DNA of 64,000 nt from Balneola sp. GTDB taxonomy: Bacteria > Bacteroidota > Rhodothermia > Balneolales > Balneolaceae. The notes under the pieces were generated by a model, which worked only from the letters and a program-made list of their open reading frames with translations, did no database searches and was not told where the DNA came from. The stretch lies in the NCBI GenBank assembly GCA_002694685.1, contig NZMW01000014.1, positions 26,536 through 90,535 of the forward strand, written 5' to 3'. Below, one piece after another: positions 23,350-32,803 of the stretch. Made by a program: the position numbers and the translations under genes. Every line of letters starts with the position of its first letter. Position 1 is the stretch's first letter.

Positions 23350-23384
23350 AAAAAGCGGGTATGAACTTCATATCCGCTTTTTTT
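23350..23384 (+). terminator. Terminator after the barrel gene
   Basis: A 14-bp stem (AAAAGCGGGTATGA with its near-perfect complement) and a run of T residues to 23384. Confidence 0.9.
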
Positions 23385-23464
23385 GTAGGAAAAGATATAT
23401 TTAAGTGCTTAAAACAATGGTTATAACTACATTTAATGCAAGTAAGGCAAGATTAGATTAGTAT

Positions 23465-25711
23465 ATGAGTAATTCCACTTCCATAGATAAATATGACCTT
23501 GAAGGTTATAAGCTAAAAAAAGCTCAGAGAGAAGATCTGAAGCAGCTGCTGGAAGTATGTGAAGAGCACATCGAATCGGTAGATGCTAAAGCTATCACTT
23601 CCGCTTTTAAGCTCTGTTATCTTTCTCACGAGGATATGAAGCGAGCATCAGGTGAGCCATATTATTACCACCCTGTGGAAGTTGCAAAAATTGTCGCCAG
23701 CGAGATTAATATTGATGATATCTCGGTGATAGCTTCTTTGCTGCATGATACCGTCGAAGACACCGATGTAAACCTGGATGACATTCGCCACTGGTTTGGC
23801 GATGAAGTAGCGGTGATTATTGATGGTGTTACCAAGATAACCGGTGTATTCAAAAGCCGGGACAGCAAGCAAGCAGAAGCTTTTATGAAGTTATTGCTTT
23901 CAATGGCTGAAGACATCAGGGTAGTGTTGATTAAGTTTGCTGATCGCCTCCACAATATGAGAACGATTCAGCACTTGAAGCGAGAAAAGCAGATCAAGAT
24001 TGCTTCAGAAACGATGGATTTATACGCGCCATTAGCCCATCGCTTCGGATTGTTCAGGATTAAGAATGAACTTGAGGACCTGTGTTTTAAAACTATTGAC
24101 CCAACATCCTACAAGTTTGTAGCACGGAAACTGCGAGAGAAAAAAGAGGACAGGGAAGAATTTATTAACGAATTCATGGACCCGATTAGTAATGAACTCG
24201 GTAAAATGAATTTCAGGTTTGAAATTAAAGGCAGGCCCAAGCACATTTTCTCTATATACAGGAAGATGCAGCGTCAGCAAAAACCCTTTGAAGAAATCTA
24301 TGACCTTTTTGCTATTCGCATAATTCTGGAAGGCGATCATAACAAAGAAGATTGTTGGAGGGTGTATTCTATAATAACAGACTGGTACACCCCAATTCCT
24401 GAACGATTTCGGGATTTTATTTCCGTTCCTAAAGCAAATGGATATCAATCACTACACACAACGGTGATTACCAATAAGGGCCGGAAAGTGGAAGTCCAGA
24501 TCCGAACCCGAAGAATGGATGACATTGCTGAAAAAGGGTTGGCAGCTCACTGGAAATATAAAGAAGGAGCTCAACAAGGTTCGGATACCCTTGACAAGTT
24601 TGTGAGCTGGGTACGGGATGTGTTAGATAATCCTCGCCCTGATGCTGCCACCGATTTTGTGAAAGATTTTCAGCTGAATTTGTATAAGGATGAGCTCTAT
24701 GTGTTCACCCCTGATGGAGAGCTTAAAACATTGCCAAGAGATGCTACTCCCATAGATTTTGCATTTGAAATTCACAGTGAAATCGGTGAAAGAGCAATGG
24801 CAGCCAAGGTGAATGGGAAAATGGTGCCGTTGAGACAACAACTTCAAAATGGGGATCAGGTTGAGATTATCACCGGCAATAAAATTAATCTAAACCCCGA
24901 CTGGATTGACGATGTAGTTACTCATAAGGCAAAGTCCAGAATTCGGCAGTTCATTAAGCATAAGCAAAGAAAGGTTGCCGAAGATGGGAGGGAAATCTGG
25001 GATAAGAGAGCGAGCCGAGGGAGTATCGAGATCTCTGAACAAGAGTTGAATCGTTTTGCTAAGAAATTTAAGTATGAATCTACTCAGGAGCTATTTTTTG
25101 ATATTGGTTCAGGAGCTTTTGATGCCAATGAACTTTTTAAAGAAGTCAAGAAGTTCAAAAGCACCGGCCGAATTGAGGAAAATGAAAGCGTGGATGTAAA
25201 TCCTATTTCGGAAAAAGAGATTCAGGATAAATACATAACAGCTGCAAGATCACTTGAAGATGGTAAGGCCCTTTTTATAAACGGGGAACTGAGTAACATC
25301 AAATACTCCTATGCAAACTGTTGTAATCCAATCCCGGGCGATGATGTTATAGGCTTCATAAGTAGGACAGGGGATATTAAGATTCACCGCTCAATGTGCA
25401 ACAATGCTCAGCATCTTTTAAAGACTGAAGCTGAACGAATTGTAGATGTAAACTGGGCGAAGAATATTGATACCAAATTCCTGGGTGCAATTAAGGTTAT
25501 TGGTGGTGACCGGGTTGGAATGATCAACGACATAACGGACGTGCTATCTAAGTCCCTTGAAACCAATATGAAAAGCATCAATGTTAGCAGCGACAGCGGA
25601 ATGTTTGAAGGGATTATTACACTATACGTGGATGGTATTTCTCACCTAACTAAGATTATGAAACGCCTTGAAAAAGTGGAAGGGGTTAAAAACGTTTTAC
25701 GATACGAATAG
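23465..25711 (+). CDS. rel: Bifunctional (p)ppGpp synthetase/hydrolase, Rel/SpoT
   Basis: The stringent response enzyme, 748 residues, in the long RSH form. The N-terminal HD hydrolase domain shows HPVEVAKIVASE and SLLHDTVEDTD, and the synthetase domain KGRPKHIFSIYRKM, YDLFAIRII and GYQSLHTTV. A TGS domain (ELYVFTPDGELKTLPRDATP), a zinc-finger-like segment with CCNPIPGDDVIGF and a C-terminal ACT domain (about 670-748) complete it. The intact HD motif and synthetase residues suggest both activities. It precedes an HU-type gene and a run of housekeeping genes. Confidence 0.96.
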   Translation: MSNSTSIDKYDLEGYKLKKAQREDLKQLLEVCEEHIESVDAKAITSAFKLCYLSHEDMKRASGEPYYYHPVEVAKIVASEINIDDISVIASLLHDTVEDTDVNLDDIRHWFGDEVAVIIDGVTKITGVFKSRDSKQAEAFMKLLLSMAEDIRVVLIKFADRLHNMRTIQHLKREKQIKIASETMDLYAPLAHRFGLFRIKNELEDLCFKTIDPTSYKFVARKLREKKEDREEFINEFMDPISNELGKMNFRFEIKGRPKHIFSIYRKMQRQQKPFEEIYDLFAIRIILEGDHNKEDCWRVYSIITDWYTPIPERFRDFISVPKANGYQSLHTTVITNKGRKVEVQIRTRRMDDIAEKGLAAHWKYKEGAQQGSDTLDKFVSWVRDVLDNPRPDAATDFVKDFQLNLYKDELYVFTPDGELKTLPRDATPIDFAFEIHSEIGERAMAAKVNGKMVPLRQQLQNGDQVEIITGNKINLNPDWIDDVVTHKAKSRIRQFIKHKQRKVAEDGREIWDKRASRGSIEISEQELNRFAKKFKYESTQELFFDIGSGAFDANELFKEVKKFKSTGRIEENESVDVNPISEKEIQDKYITAARSLEDGKALFINGELSNIKYSYANCCNPIPGDDVIGFISRTGDIKIHRSMCNNAQHLLKTEAERIVDVNWAKNIDTKFLGAIKVIGGDRVGMINDITDVLSKSLETNMKSINVSSDSGMFEGIITLYVDGISHLTKIMKRLEKVEGVKNVLRYE

Positions 25712-25881
25712 GCATTCTAATATAGATTAGGTAGATTTTTATTAAACTTATCTTTACAATGATGAAACATTACTTGCTTTAGGTTAAATAGCTTAAGGAA
25801 AAAGAAGATGCGAGTAATAAGGAAGGACAAAAACGATGCCCGTCAGTGAAATGATTGGCACATAACAAAACCAATAATATT

Positions 25882-26202
25882 ATGATGACTTATACTAAAC
25901 GAGATGTAGTTCGTCGTGTAGCGGAAGCTATGGATGAGCCCATGATTCAAGCAGAACCCTGGGTAGATTCTGTTATAGTAGCCCTAAGGGAGATTATGAT
26001 GTCTGCAGATACAGAATGCAGAATTGAAATCAGGGATTTTGGAGTATTTGAAGTAAAGGAAACAAAAGCCAAACCAAAAGCTCGCAATCCAAAAACGAAT
26101 GAAGTAATTTATGTTCCTGCACATCGTAAAACACACTTCAAGCCAAGTAAGTTAATGAAGAAGTTTTTACGACAACCGTTGGAAGACGTAAAGAAAAAAT
26201 AA
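25882..26202 (+). CDS. HU/IHF-family DNA-binding protein
   Basis: A histone-like DNA-bending protein of about 106 residues. The frame is open further upstream to a TTG at 25855, but the ATG at 25882 (or 25885, giving MTYTKRDVVRRVAEAM) fits the family N-terminus. The DNA-binding arm is visible as KARNPKTNEVIYVPAHRKTH, with the usual RNP core, and FKPSKLMKKFL closes it. It may act in nucleoid organisation or as an IHF-like architectural factor. The 170 bases before it contain no gene. Confidence 0.9.
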   Translation: MMTYTKRDVVRRVAEAMDEPMIQAEPWVDSVIVALREIMMSADTECRIEIRDFGVFEVKETKAKPKARNPKTNEVIYVPAHRKTHFKPSKLMKKFLRQPLEDVKKK

Positions 26203-26220
26203 CTTACTAATACGCATTTA

Positions 26221-26643
26221 TTGCACAATTACGTACGCCTTATAGGTATTGATGTTGGGAAAAAGCGAGTGGGTATTGCCCAAACTGATCTGTTGAAAAC
26301 AATTGCGTCAACGGTTGGAACCTTTTCTCCTGAAGAAGCAATTACAGAGATAAAAAAAATTACCGATAAGGAAACAGTTGAGAAATTTGTAGTAGGCTGG
26401 CCTTTGTCTCTTAAGGGAGAAGAAGGGTCGGCTACTCAAATGGTTCAGGAATTCATAAACAAACTAAGACAAGCCTTTCCAAATATCGAAATTGCAAAAG
26501 TTGATGAGCGATATACTTCAAACCAGGCTCGCGACATAATGATAAAGACGGGTATCCCTAAAAAGAAAAGACAACAAAAGGGACGCGTAGACCAAATCGC
26601 GGCCGCAATCATTTTACAAAACTACTTAGATACGAATACTTAA
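26221..26643 (+). CDS. ruvX: Holliday junction resolvase-like RNase, YqgF/RuvX
   Basis: YqgF family, 140 residues, involved in 16S rRNA maturation and proposed as an alternative Holliday junction resolvase. The N-terminal strand LIGIDVGKKRVGIAQTD holds the first catalytic Asp, the middle VVGWPLSLKGEEGSAT and KVDERYTS are conserved, and DQIAAAIILQNYL is the last motif. It appears to start with TTG at 26221, as no ATG precedes the conserved core. It leads a cluster with def and fmt. Confidence 0.92.
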   Translation: MHNYVRLIGIDVGKKRVGIAQTDLLKTIASTVGTFSPEEAITEIKKITDKETVEKFVVGWPLSLKGEEGSATQMVQEFINKLRQAFPNIEIAKVDERYTSNQARDIMIKTGIPKKKRQQKGRVDQIAAAIILQNYLDTNT

Positions 26644-26651
26644 TAAAGCAT

Positions 26652-27221
26652 ATGCCCATTTTACCTATTGTAACTTACAACGATCCAGTATTACTCAAAA
26701 AAGCAGAAGAGATTGATATTGAAGAAGACAGTGAAGAACTGCAAACATTAATTGATAACATGCTGGAGACCATGTATAACGCAGATGGCGTTGGTTTAGC
26801 AGCACCTCAAATTGGCAGGTCTATCAAGCTTTTTGTGATGGATACTGATGAGATGATTGAGGACGGAGAAGTTCCTTATGGCCCTATGGTTTTTATCAAT
26901 CCTCTGATTCTTGAAAAAAGAGGAAATAAAATTCCATTGGAAGAAGGGTGCCTTAGTATTCCGGAAGTGAATGACAAGGTGTTTCGTCCTGAAACTGTTA
27001 TCATTGAGTTCTTTGACCGTGATTTTAACAAACACCGACTTGAGGCAAGTGGCTGGACATCCCGTGTAATCCAACACGAATATGATCACCTTGAAGGGGT
27101 ACTATTTCTGGATTACCTGAGTGCATTTAAAAAGCGAATGCATAAAAAGGAACTCAAAGAGATTGAAACGGGCGACAAAAAAATCAAATATCCGGTAGTG
27201 CCTAAAAAAGAAGCTGAGTAA
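26652..27221 (+). CDS. def: Peptide deformylase
   Basis: Removes the formyl group from nascent protein N-termini. The three motifs of the metalloenzyme are present: GVGLAAPQIG (motif I), EEGCLSIPE with the metal-binding Cys (motif II) and QHEYDHLEG with both His ligands (motif III). The 189-residue length is normal. It lies 8 bases after ruvX and 2 bases before fmt, so the formylation and deformylation genes are co-transcribed. Confidence 0.97.
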   Translation: MPILPIVTYNDPVLLKKAEEIDIEEDSEELQTLIDNMLETMYNADGVGLAAPQIGRSIKLFVMDTDEMIEDGEVPYGPMVFINPLILEKRGNKIPLEEGCLSIPEVNDKVFRPETVIIEFFDRDFNKHRLEASGWTSRVIQHEYDHLEGVLFLDYLSAFKKRMHKKELKEIETGDKKIKYPVVPKKEAE

Positions 27222-27223
27222 TT

Positions 27224-28138
27224 ATGGATATCGTTTTTATGGGATCGCCGGAATTTGCCATTCCAAGCTTAGAGCAAATTCATCAGTCCGAACATACCAT
27301 AAAAGCTGTTGTCAGTAACGTTGACAAGCGAAGGGGGCGGGGTTCTAAAACGTCCCCCACTTTGGTTAAAGCTAAGGCTTTAGAATTAGGCCTTCCTGTT
27401 ATAGAGGTTGAAAATTTATCATCCGCCGAATTCAGTGAGCAGCTTGAAGCTTTAAATGCGGATTTGTTTGTCGTAGTTGCGTTTAGAATCCTGCCAAAGT
27501 CCGTCCTTCAAATACCTAAAATCGGATCTATTAATCTTCATGCATCGCTATTGCCTAAATATCGCGGTGCTGCTCCAATTCACTGGGCTATTATAAATGG
27601 AGAGGATGAAACGGGCTGTACTGTATTCTTTTTAGATGAAAAAGTGGATACCGGGAATATCATAGCTCAGAGAAAAACGGCTATTACTGAAAACGAGACG
27701 ACCGGAGAGCTTTATAATCGGTTGAGAGATATGGGTAGCGAATTATTACTTAAGTCGATTCATGAAATTGACTCCGGTTCTTACACCCTTTCTGAGCAAA
27801 ATGACAGCAAAGCTACTCCTGCTCCCAAATTATTCAGAGATGATTGTCACATAGATTTCACTAATTCTGCTCAAGATGTACACAATAAAATCAGAGGTCT
27901 AAGTCCTTTTCCGACTGCTTGGGCAAACTGGAATGGAGAGAAATTCAATTTGTATAAATCCAGGTTAGGAAGAGTAGCAAATATTGACCCCGGTGAATTG
28001 TTAGTAAATGATGACCATTTATTAGTAGGTTGTGCTGATGGAACCGTTGAATTAATGGAAGTTCAGTTACCAGGAACAAAAAGATTATCAGCTGAAGAAT
28101 TAATTAGAGGCTATGACGTTGAGGGAACGTTATCGTAA
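27224..28138 (+). CDS. fmt: Methionyl-tRNA formyltransferase
   Basis: Formylates initiator Met-tRNA using 10-formyltetrahydrofolate. The 304-residue protein has the N-terminal formyltransferase domain with the SLLPKYRGAAPIHWAIING signature and the GCTVFFLDEKVDTGNI segment, and a C-terminal OB-like domain from about residue 205. It forms an operon with def directly upstream. A hairpin-like TCTCAAA/TTTGAGA (28144-28164) follows the stop codon, without a strong T-run. Confidence 0.97.
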   Translation: MDIVFMGSPEFAIPSLEQIHQSEHTIKAVVSNVDKRRGRGSKTSPTLVKAKALELGLPVIEVENLSSAEFSEQLEALNADLFVVVAFRILPKSVLQIPKIGSINLHASLLPKYRGAAPIHWAIINGEDETGCTVFFLDEKVDTGNIIAQRKTAITENETTGELYNRLRDMGSELLLKSIHEIDSGSYTLSEQNDSKATPAPKLFRDDCHIDFTNSAQDVHNKIRGLSPFPTAWANWNGEKFNLYKSRLGRVANIDPGELLVNDDHLLVGCADGTVELMEVQLPGTKRLSAEELIRGYDVEGTLS

Positions 28139-28223
28139 ATTTTTCTCAAAGAATTAATTTGAGATATACGTTCCGTTTTTTATCATCCCGCCAACAACAA
28201 CGGTAAATCCAATCAATTACATT

Positions 28224-28922
28224 ATGGACCAAGCAGAGATTTTTGAGTCAGCAAAAGCCGGTAATCTTGAAGCACTGCAAAAGATGCTTAAGGGCAAAGC
28301 TAACATCAATGACACGAATAAGAGTGGTGCTTCTGTTTTGATTTTAGCCACTGAAAAAGATCATGCTGAAGTCGTAAAGTTTTTGGTTGAAGAGGGAGCT
28401 GACCTCAATACAGAAACAAAAATGGGTGGCACGGCGCTTAACAGGGCTGCTGAAAATGGAAACCTAGAACTGGTAAAGTACTTTATTGATAAAGGTGCGG
28501 TGATCGGAGATCTTGCCCTTATAGCAGCCTCACGTGCAGGAAATCTTGAGGTTGTTAAGTTGTTAGTAGAATCAGGTGCACCTGTTGATGCCCAACAGCG
28601 GTGGGGACATACAGCCTTGATGCTCGCAGCTAAAAGTGGAAATACCGATGTGGTTAAATACCTTATTGATGAAGGGGCTAATGTAAAGCTGCGCGATAAA
28701 AATGGCGATACGGCTATGATGATTGCGATGGATAATGATCAGGAAGATATTGCTCTAATTCTAAAAAGAGCCGGTGCCAAAGCAGAGACTAAGCCAAAGA
28801 AAGAAGTAGCTCCTATCGTTGATGAAGATGATGATGGCGAGGTTGACGATTCTACTCCCGATGTTGATGAGCTAGTTGCTGACGATGATGACGCTCCGGA
28901 CGATGTAGATTTAGACGACTAA
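28224..28922 (+). CDS. Ankyrin-repeat protein with acidic tail
   Basis: A 232-residue protein with about five ankyrin repeats over residues 1-180, visible as repeating G(A/N)xxxVKxLxxxGAx segments such as HAEVVKFLVEEGADLN, NLEVVKLLVESGAPVD and NTDVVKYLIDEGANVK. The C-terminal 45 residues are almost all Asp/Glu (VDEDDDGEVDD, then DDDDAPDDVDLDD), giving a strongly acidic tail. There is no signal peptide, so it is cytoplasmic, and likely a protein-binding scaffold with unknown partner. It converges with the next gene, ending 5 bases from it. Confidence 0.88.
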   Translation: MDQAEIFESAKAGNLEALQKMLKGKANINDTNKSGASVLILATEKDHAEVVKFLVEEGADLNTETKMGGTALNRAAENGNLELVKYFIDKGAVIGDLALIAASRAGNLEVVKLLVESGAPVDAQQRWGHTALMLAAKSGNTDVVKYLIDEGANVKLRDKNGDTAMMIAMDNDQEDIALILKRAGAKAETKPKKEVAPIVDEDDDGEVDDSTPDVDELVADDDDAPDDVDLDD

Positions 28923-28927
28923 AATGG

Positions 28928-29704
28928 TTAAGAGCGTTGTCTTTTATTAACCTTTATTGAATCTGAGTCATCGGTCTGTACTGAAGTCCCATATACATTA
29001 GCTACTTCGATTTCGATGGAGTCGCTTTTATTATCAAGATTGCTTGGTATCGTTTCTACAAGCCTATCTGCAATACTACTTATGCGGTTTGATTTCGCGC
29101 TTTTTCCTTTGCTATCCCAATTGCGAAGAAGGGGTATAGAAATTCCTAAAACAGTAATCGAAGTAATGATGCTTAATAGATAATTTGTGTTGAAAAAAGC
29201 TATTATGAAAGCGACGGTAGCAGCCATTCCTCCCAGTAAAAGACTTTGAACAATACTATTACTTGTACCTGCTGTCTGAGAAACCCGAAGCGTATAACGT
29301 GTTGAATTTTTAATTAGCGAAACGACCGTTTCTTCACCTGATTCAGTATCAGTATAATTGATTTCTTTTAAGTTGTTCGAAGCGAGTTTGCCTGAATCTT
29401 TTAAAATCTGCTTGCGGATTATTTCCCAGACCGTATTCTCAGAGAGCTTACTGTTAAATTCTCTTTCTTCAAAGACATGCGTTTTAGTAGATCCATTTCT
29501 AGCTTCAACATCACGAACTTTAAATTCCTGAGCTGCTATCTTAATTTGAGTTTCATTAAGTCCAACTTCTTTCCCAATCTCAATGAGTTCATCAATCGAG
29601 AAATCAGATTCAATATTATCGATTCTCGTTTTCTCTTTTTCCTGTTCCATCGCTAGTCGAATGACCTGGCGCACTTCTTCTTTAGAAAAATTGTCTGCTG
29701 GCAT
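28928..29704 (-). CDS. Hypothetical membrane protein with N-terminal helical domain
   Basis: A 258-residue protein of no family that I can name. The N-terminal ~70 residues (FSKEEVRQVIRLAMEQEKEK, then SIDELIEIGKEVGLNETQIK) look like a helical regulatory or adaptor domain also seen in other hypothetical proteins of this lineage. A beta-rich middle part follows, then two hydrophobic segments at about residues 152-172 and 175-195 and a charged C-terminal region. It is probably an inner-membrane protein. Confidence 0.75.
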   Translation of the reverse strand: MPADNFSKEEVRQVIRLAMEQEKEKTRIDNIESDFSIDELIEIGKEVGLNETQIKIAAQEFKVRDVEARNGSTKTHVFEEREFNSKLSENTVWEIIRKQILKDSGKLASNNLKEINYTDTESGEETVVSLIKNSTRYTLRVSQTAGTSNSIVQSLLLGGMAATVAFIIAFFNTNYLLSIITSITVLGISIPLLRNWDSKGKSAKSNRISSIADRLVETIPSNLDNKSDSIEIEVANVYGTSVQTDDSDSIKVNKRQRS

Positions 29705-29748
29705 AATTATGATTCGTGTGCTGATAACATGATGTTATTTCTAAAACA

Positions 29749-29793
29749 TAAAAAAAGCCCTGCTCATAAACTATGAACAGGACTTTATTTTTT
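29749..29793 (-). terminator. Terminator of the P5C dehydrogenase gene
   Basis: An imperfect stem AAGCCCTGCTCATA/TATGAACAGGACTT (29754-29786) with a 3-base loop, A-run on the left and T-run on the right, so it can act in both directions. It lies just past the stop at 29811 on the minus strand. Confidence 0.85.
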
Positions 29794-29810
29794 ATAGAAC
29801 CAAATATTGG

Positions 29811-31430
29811 TTACTTCTGATTTGCAAACTCAAACTTTTGAAGATCATAATCAACCCCATCAGCAGGACGCAGAGTCGTTGATTTAGGCTCTAAGAAGTA
29901 TTTGAGGTAGTCACGTCCACCGGCTTTTGCATCGGTACCACTTAGCTTAAAGCCACCAAATGGTTGGGCTCCAACAAGTGCCCCGGTGCACTTACGGTTG
30001 ATGTATAAATTACCAACGCGGTATTCACGAAGCGCGCGATCAATTTTCTTAGGATCTTGTGAGAAGTAAGCTCCCGTCAATCCATAATCAACACCGTTGG
30101 CGATACGTAGAAGATCGTCCGTGTCTTTTCCTTTGATGAAGGCAGTAACAGGACCAAAGATTTCTTCTTGTGCAATGCGGTCATCTTCACTGATATCAGC
30201 AAACACCGTCGGTTCGATGTAATATCCTTTATCAGGAGTTTCAGCTCGTTTACCACCGGCCATCAATCGTCCTTCTTCTTTACCAATCTCGATGTAGCTC
30301 ATGATTTTATCAACAGCTTTTTGATTGATAACAGCTCCGGAAATATGATTCTCTTTAGAGTTGCCAACCTTAAGTGCTTTAGTCTTGGCAGTAACTTTCT
30401 CGAGTAGCTCATCATAAATTTTCTCATGAGCAATTACTCTGGAACCCGCAGAACATTTCTGTCCCTGGAAACCAAAAGCGCCTTTAACAATTTCAGTTGC
30501 TGCTTTTTCAATATCAGCATCTTCGTCAACTACAGTGGCATTTTTTCCACCTAATTCACAAACAAGACGCTTTAAAAACTTCTGACCTTCAGGAACCTGA
30601 GCGGCAATATCAGCGAGGTGAAGACCTACTCCTTTAGATCCGGTAAAGGAAATAAAGCGTGTTTTAGGATGTTTAGCGAGATTCTCACCTACTTCAATAT
30701 CGCCACCTGTTACATAGTTGAATACTCCTTTTGGAAGTCCGACTTCCTCAAAAATTTCTACCAGAAGCTGTCCCATTTTTGGAGTGTCAGGTGCAGGTTT
30801 AGCTACAACAGTATTACCCACAGCGATTGGTGCGGCAGCCATTCCTACAAAAATAGCGAATGGGAAATTCCACGGAGAGATAGAAACACCGGCGCCAATA
30901 GGCATATAAATGGTTCGGTTGTAATCACCCCAGGTCTCATCAAGCACATCCATTCCTTCATCAATGCGGAGTGCTTCATGTGCGTAATAGTCTAGGAAAT
31001 CTATTGCTTCGCAGGTATCGGCATCAGCTTCCAGGTAATTTTTCCCGGCCTCGCTGATCATCCAGGCATTGATTTCCAGCCTTCGGCGACGGATAACATC
31101 TGCAGCCTTAAAAAGATAGTCAGCTCGTTTTTTAGCAGAAACATATTGCCAGCTCTCAAAAGCATCCCAAGCTTTTTCCAACGCATCGAAAGCCTGGGCT
31201 TTACTTGCCATTTGGAAGGTTCCAATAGTTTCATCAAGATTCGAAGGATTTTTGCTTTCAAAAGTTCCGGCGTCCCCTTTTACGAATTCTCCATTGATGT
31301 AAAGATCATATTCCTGATCAAAATTAGAGCGAACGTTTTCGAGCGCTTCTTTTTGAGCTTTGTCATTTGTTGGGTCGGAAAAGTCCAGATAAGTTTCATT
31401 TTTGAACTTTTCTAAGGTTCGATCGGGCAT
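29811..31430 (-). CDS. rocA: L-glutamate gamma-semialdehyde (P5C) dehydrogenase
   Basis: NAD-dependent aldehyde dehydrogenase of 539 residues that oxidises pyrroline-5-carboxylate to glutamate in proline/arginine catabolism. The family motifs are [30 protein letters not shown], the catalytic Glu in [17 protein letters not shown] and the catalytic Cys in [11 protein letters not shown]. Length and the [20 protein letters not shown] region fit the monofunctional RocA/PruA type rather than the PutA fusion. No proline dehydrogenase gene is adjacent in this window. Confidence 0.93.
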   Translation of the reverse strand: MPDRTLEKFKNETYLDFSDPTNDKAQKEALENVRSNFDQEYDLYINGEFVKGDAGTFESKNPSNLDETIGTFQMASKAQAFDALEKAWDAFESWQYVSAKKRADYLFKAADVIRRRRLEINAWMISEAGKNYLEADADTCEAIDFLDYYAHEALRIDEGMDVLDETWGDYNRTIYMPIGAGVSISPWNFPFAIFVGMAAAPIAVGNTVVAKPAPDTPKMGQLLVEIFEEVGLPKGVFNYVTGGDIEVGENLAKHPKTRFISFTGSKGVGLHLADIAAQVPEGQKFLKRLVCELGGKNATVVDEDADIEKAATEIVKGAFGFQGQKCSAGSRVIAHEKIYDELLEKVTAKTKALKVGNSKENHISGAVINQKAVDKIMSYIEIGKEEGRLMAGGKRAETPDKGYYIEPTVFADISEDDRIAQEEIFGPVTAFIKGKDTDDLLRIANGVDYGLTGAYFSQDPKKIDRALREYRVGNLYINRKCTGALVGAQPFGGFKLSGTDAKAGGRDYLKYFLEPKSTTLRPADGVDYDLQKFEFANQK

Positions 31431-31659
31431 ATTGCTAAATTAATTTTATTGAATTTTGAGTTTTGATGTACTAAAGATACACAGAAAAGCGCTCCCAATT
31501 CAAAGCATGTGTAACATAAGGTTAACACTAGTGTGAAAGATTGAAAATAGTGCGCGATAATGGTAGCTTTCAACGATTTAAAGAACTTTACGAATGTATT
31601 TATCATTCATTAGTAATGAAGTTATAGGAATAAAAATTCAATCATAAAAAGGATTCGAA
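31431..31659. promoter_or_regulatory. Divergent promoter region rocA / gap
   Basis: A 229-base AT-rich gap between divergently transcribed P5C dehydrogenase and GAPDH genes. It must contain both promoters. I see no clear operator or riboswitch-like structure. Confidence 0.4.
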
Positions 31660-32658
31660 ATGGGAAAAATTAAAGTAGGTATTAACGGGTTTGGCCGCAT
31701 TGGTAGAATGGTTACTCGTTCAATCCTGACTAACCACAAAGATACAATTGAAATTGTAGGGGTAAATGACCTTACAGATACAAAATCTCTAGCTCATCTC
31801 TTTAAGTACGACTCAGCTCAGGGGACGTATCCAGGCGATGTTTCTGTGGATGGAGATAAGATGACTATCGACGGAATGAGCTTTGCTGTAAGTGCTGAAA
31901 GAGATCCTGCGAACTTGAAATGGGGTGATCTTGGTGCTGAAGTTGTTGTTGAATCAACAGGTTTTTTCCGTGATGTTGAAAGTGCAGGAAAACATCTAAA
32001 AGCAGGTGCTAAGAAAGTTGTTATTTCAGCTCCGGCATCAGGTGACATTCAGACCATCGTATTGGGTGTCAACGATGAAGAGATTTCAGACGACATCGAA
32101 ATCTATTCTAACGCAAGTTGTACAACAAACTGCCTTGCGCCTATGGCTAAGGTACTTGACGACAACTTCGGGTTGGTGAAAGGTTTCATGACCACTATTC
32201 ACTCATACACCGGCGATCAGCAGTTAGTTGACGGGCCGCATAAAGATCTTCGTCGTGCGCGTGCTGCAGCGGTAAACATCGTGCCTACTACTACAGGTGC
32301 AGCTAAAGCTGTTGGACTGGTTCTTCCTCATCTTGATGGAAAATTAGACGGGGGAGCTGTTCGTGTGCCAACCGTAACTGGTTCACTTACTGATTTTGTA
32401 TGTGAAGTGGAAAAAGAAACAACTGCAGAAGAAGTGAATGCAGCTTTTAAAGCAGCTGCTGAAGGCCCTATGAAAGGTATCCTCGAGTACGCTGATGTTG
32501 AGCTTGTTTCTTCAGACATTATTGGAAACCCACACTCAAATATCTATGACAGTCAGCTTACCAAAGTTGATGGGAAATTGGTGAAAATTATCGGCTGGTA
32601 CGATAATGAAGCCGGTTACTCCGCCAGAACTGCCGACCTGATTACTAAGATTGTTTAA
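31660..32658 (+). CDS. gap: Glyceraldehyde-3-phosphate dehydrogenase, type I
   Basis: Glycolytic/gluconeogenic GAPDH, 332 residues. NAD-binding GINGFGRIGRMVTR is at the N-terminus, catalytic Cys154 in SNASCTTNCLAPMAKVL, and the substrate-binding ARAAAVNIVPTTTGAAKAVG and VPTVTGSLTDF blocks follow. The C-terminal WYDNEAGYSAR is intact. It is flanked by its own terminator and appears monocistronic. Confidence 0.97.
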   Translation: MGKIKVGINGFGRIGRMVTRSILTNHKDTIEIVGVNDLTDTKSLAHLFKYDSAQGTYPGDVSVDGDKMTIDGMSFAVSAERDPANLKWGDLGAEVVVESTGFFRDVESAGKHLKAGAKKVVISAPASGDIQTIVLGVNDEEISDDIEIYSNASCTTNCLAPMAKVLDDNFGLVKGFMTTIHSYTGDQQLVDGPHKDLRRARAAAVNIVPTTTGAAKAVGLVLPHLDGKLDGGAVRVPTVTGSLTDFVCEVEKETTAEEVNAAFKAAAEGPMKGILEYADVELVSSDIIGNPHSNIYDSQLTKVDGKLVKIIGWYDNEAGYSARTADLITKIV

Positions 32659-32697
32659 TATCAAGTTGTAGTAATCCCTTTTTTGGGATAGAAATTG

Positions 32698-32733
32698 AAC
32701 TCCTGTCTTCGAAAAGAAGGCAGGAGTTTTTTA
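32698..32733 (+). terminator. Terminator after gap
   Basis: The stem AACTCCTGTCTTC/GAAGGCAGGAGTT with a 5-base GAAAA loop and a T-run. Confidence 0.93.
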
Positions 32734-32803
32734 TTTAGAGCTATTTTACTTGCTATAATCCACTGAACTCCTCACATTTCCGCACATCAAAAAAGGAGGA
32801 TTT

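Noticed and set aside
29754..29786. Riboswitch near the P5C dehydrogenase gene
   Set aside because: It is downstream of the gene, a simple hairpin with T-run, so a terminator.
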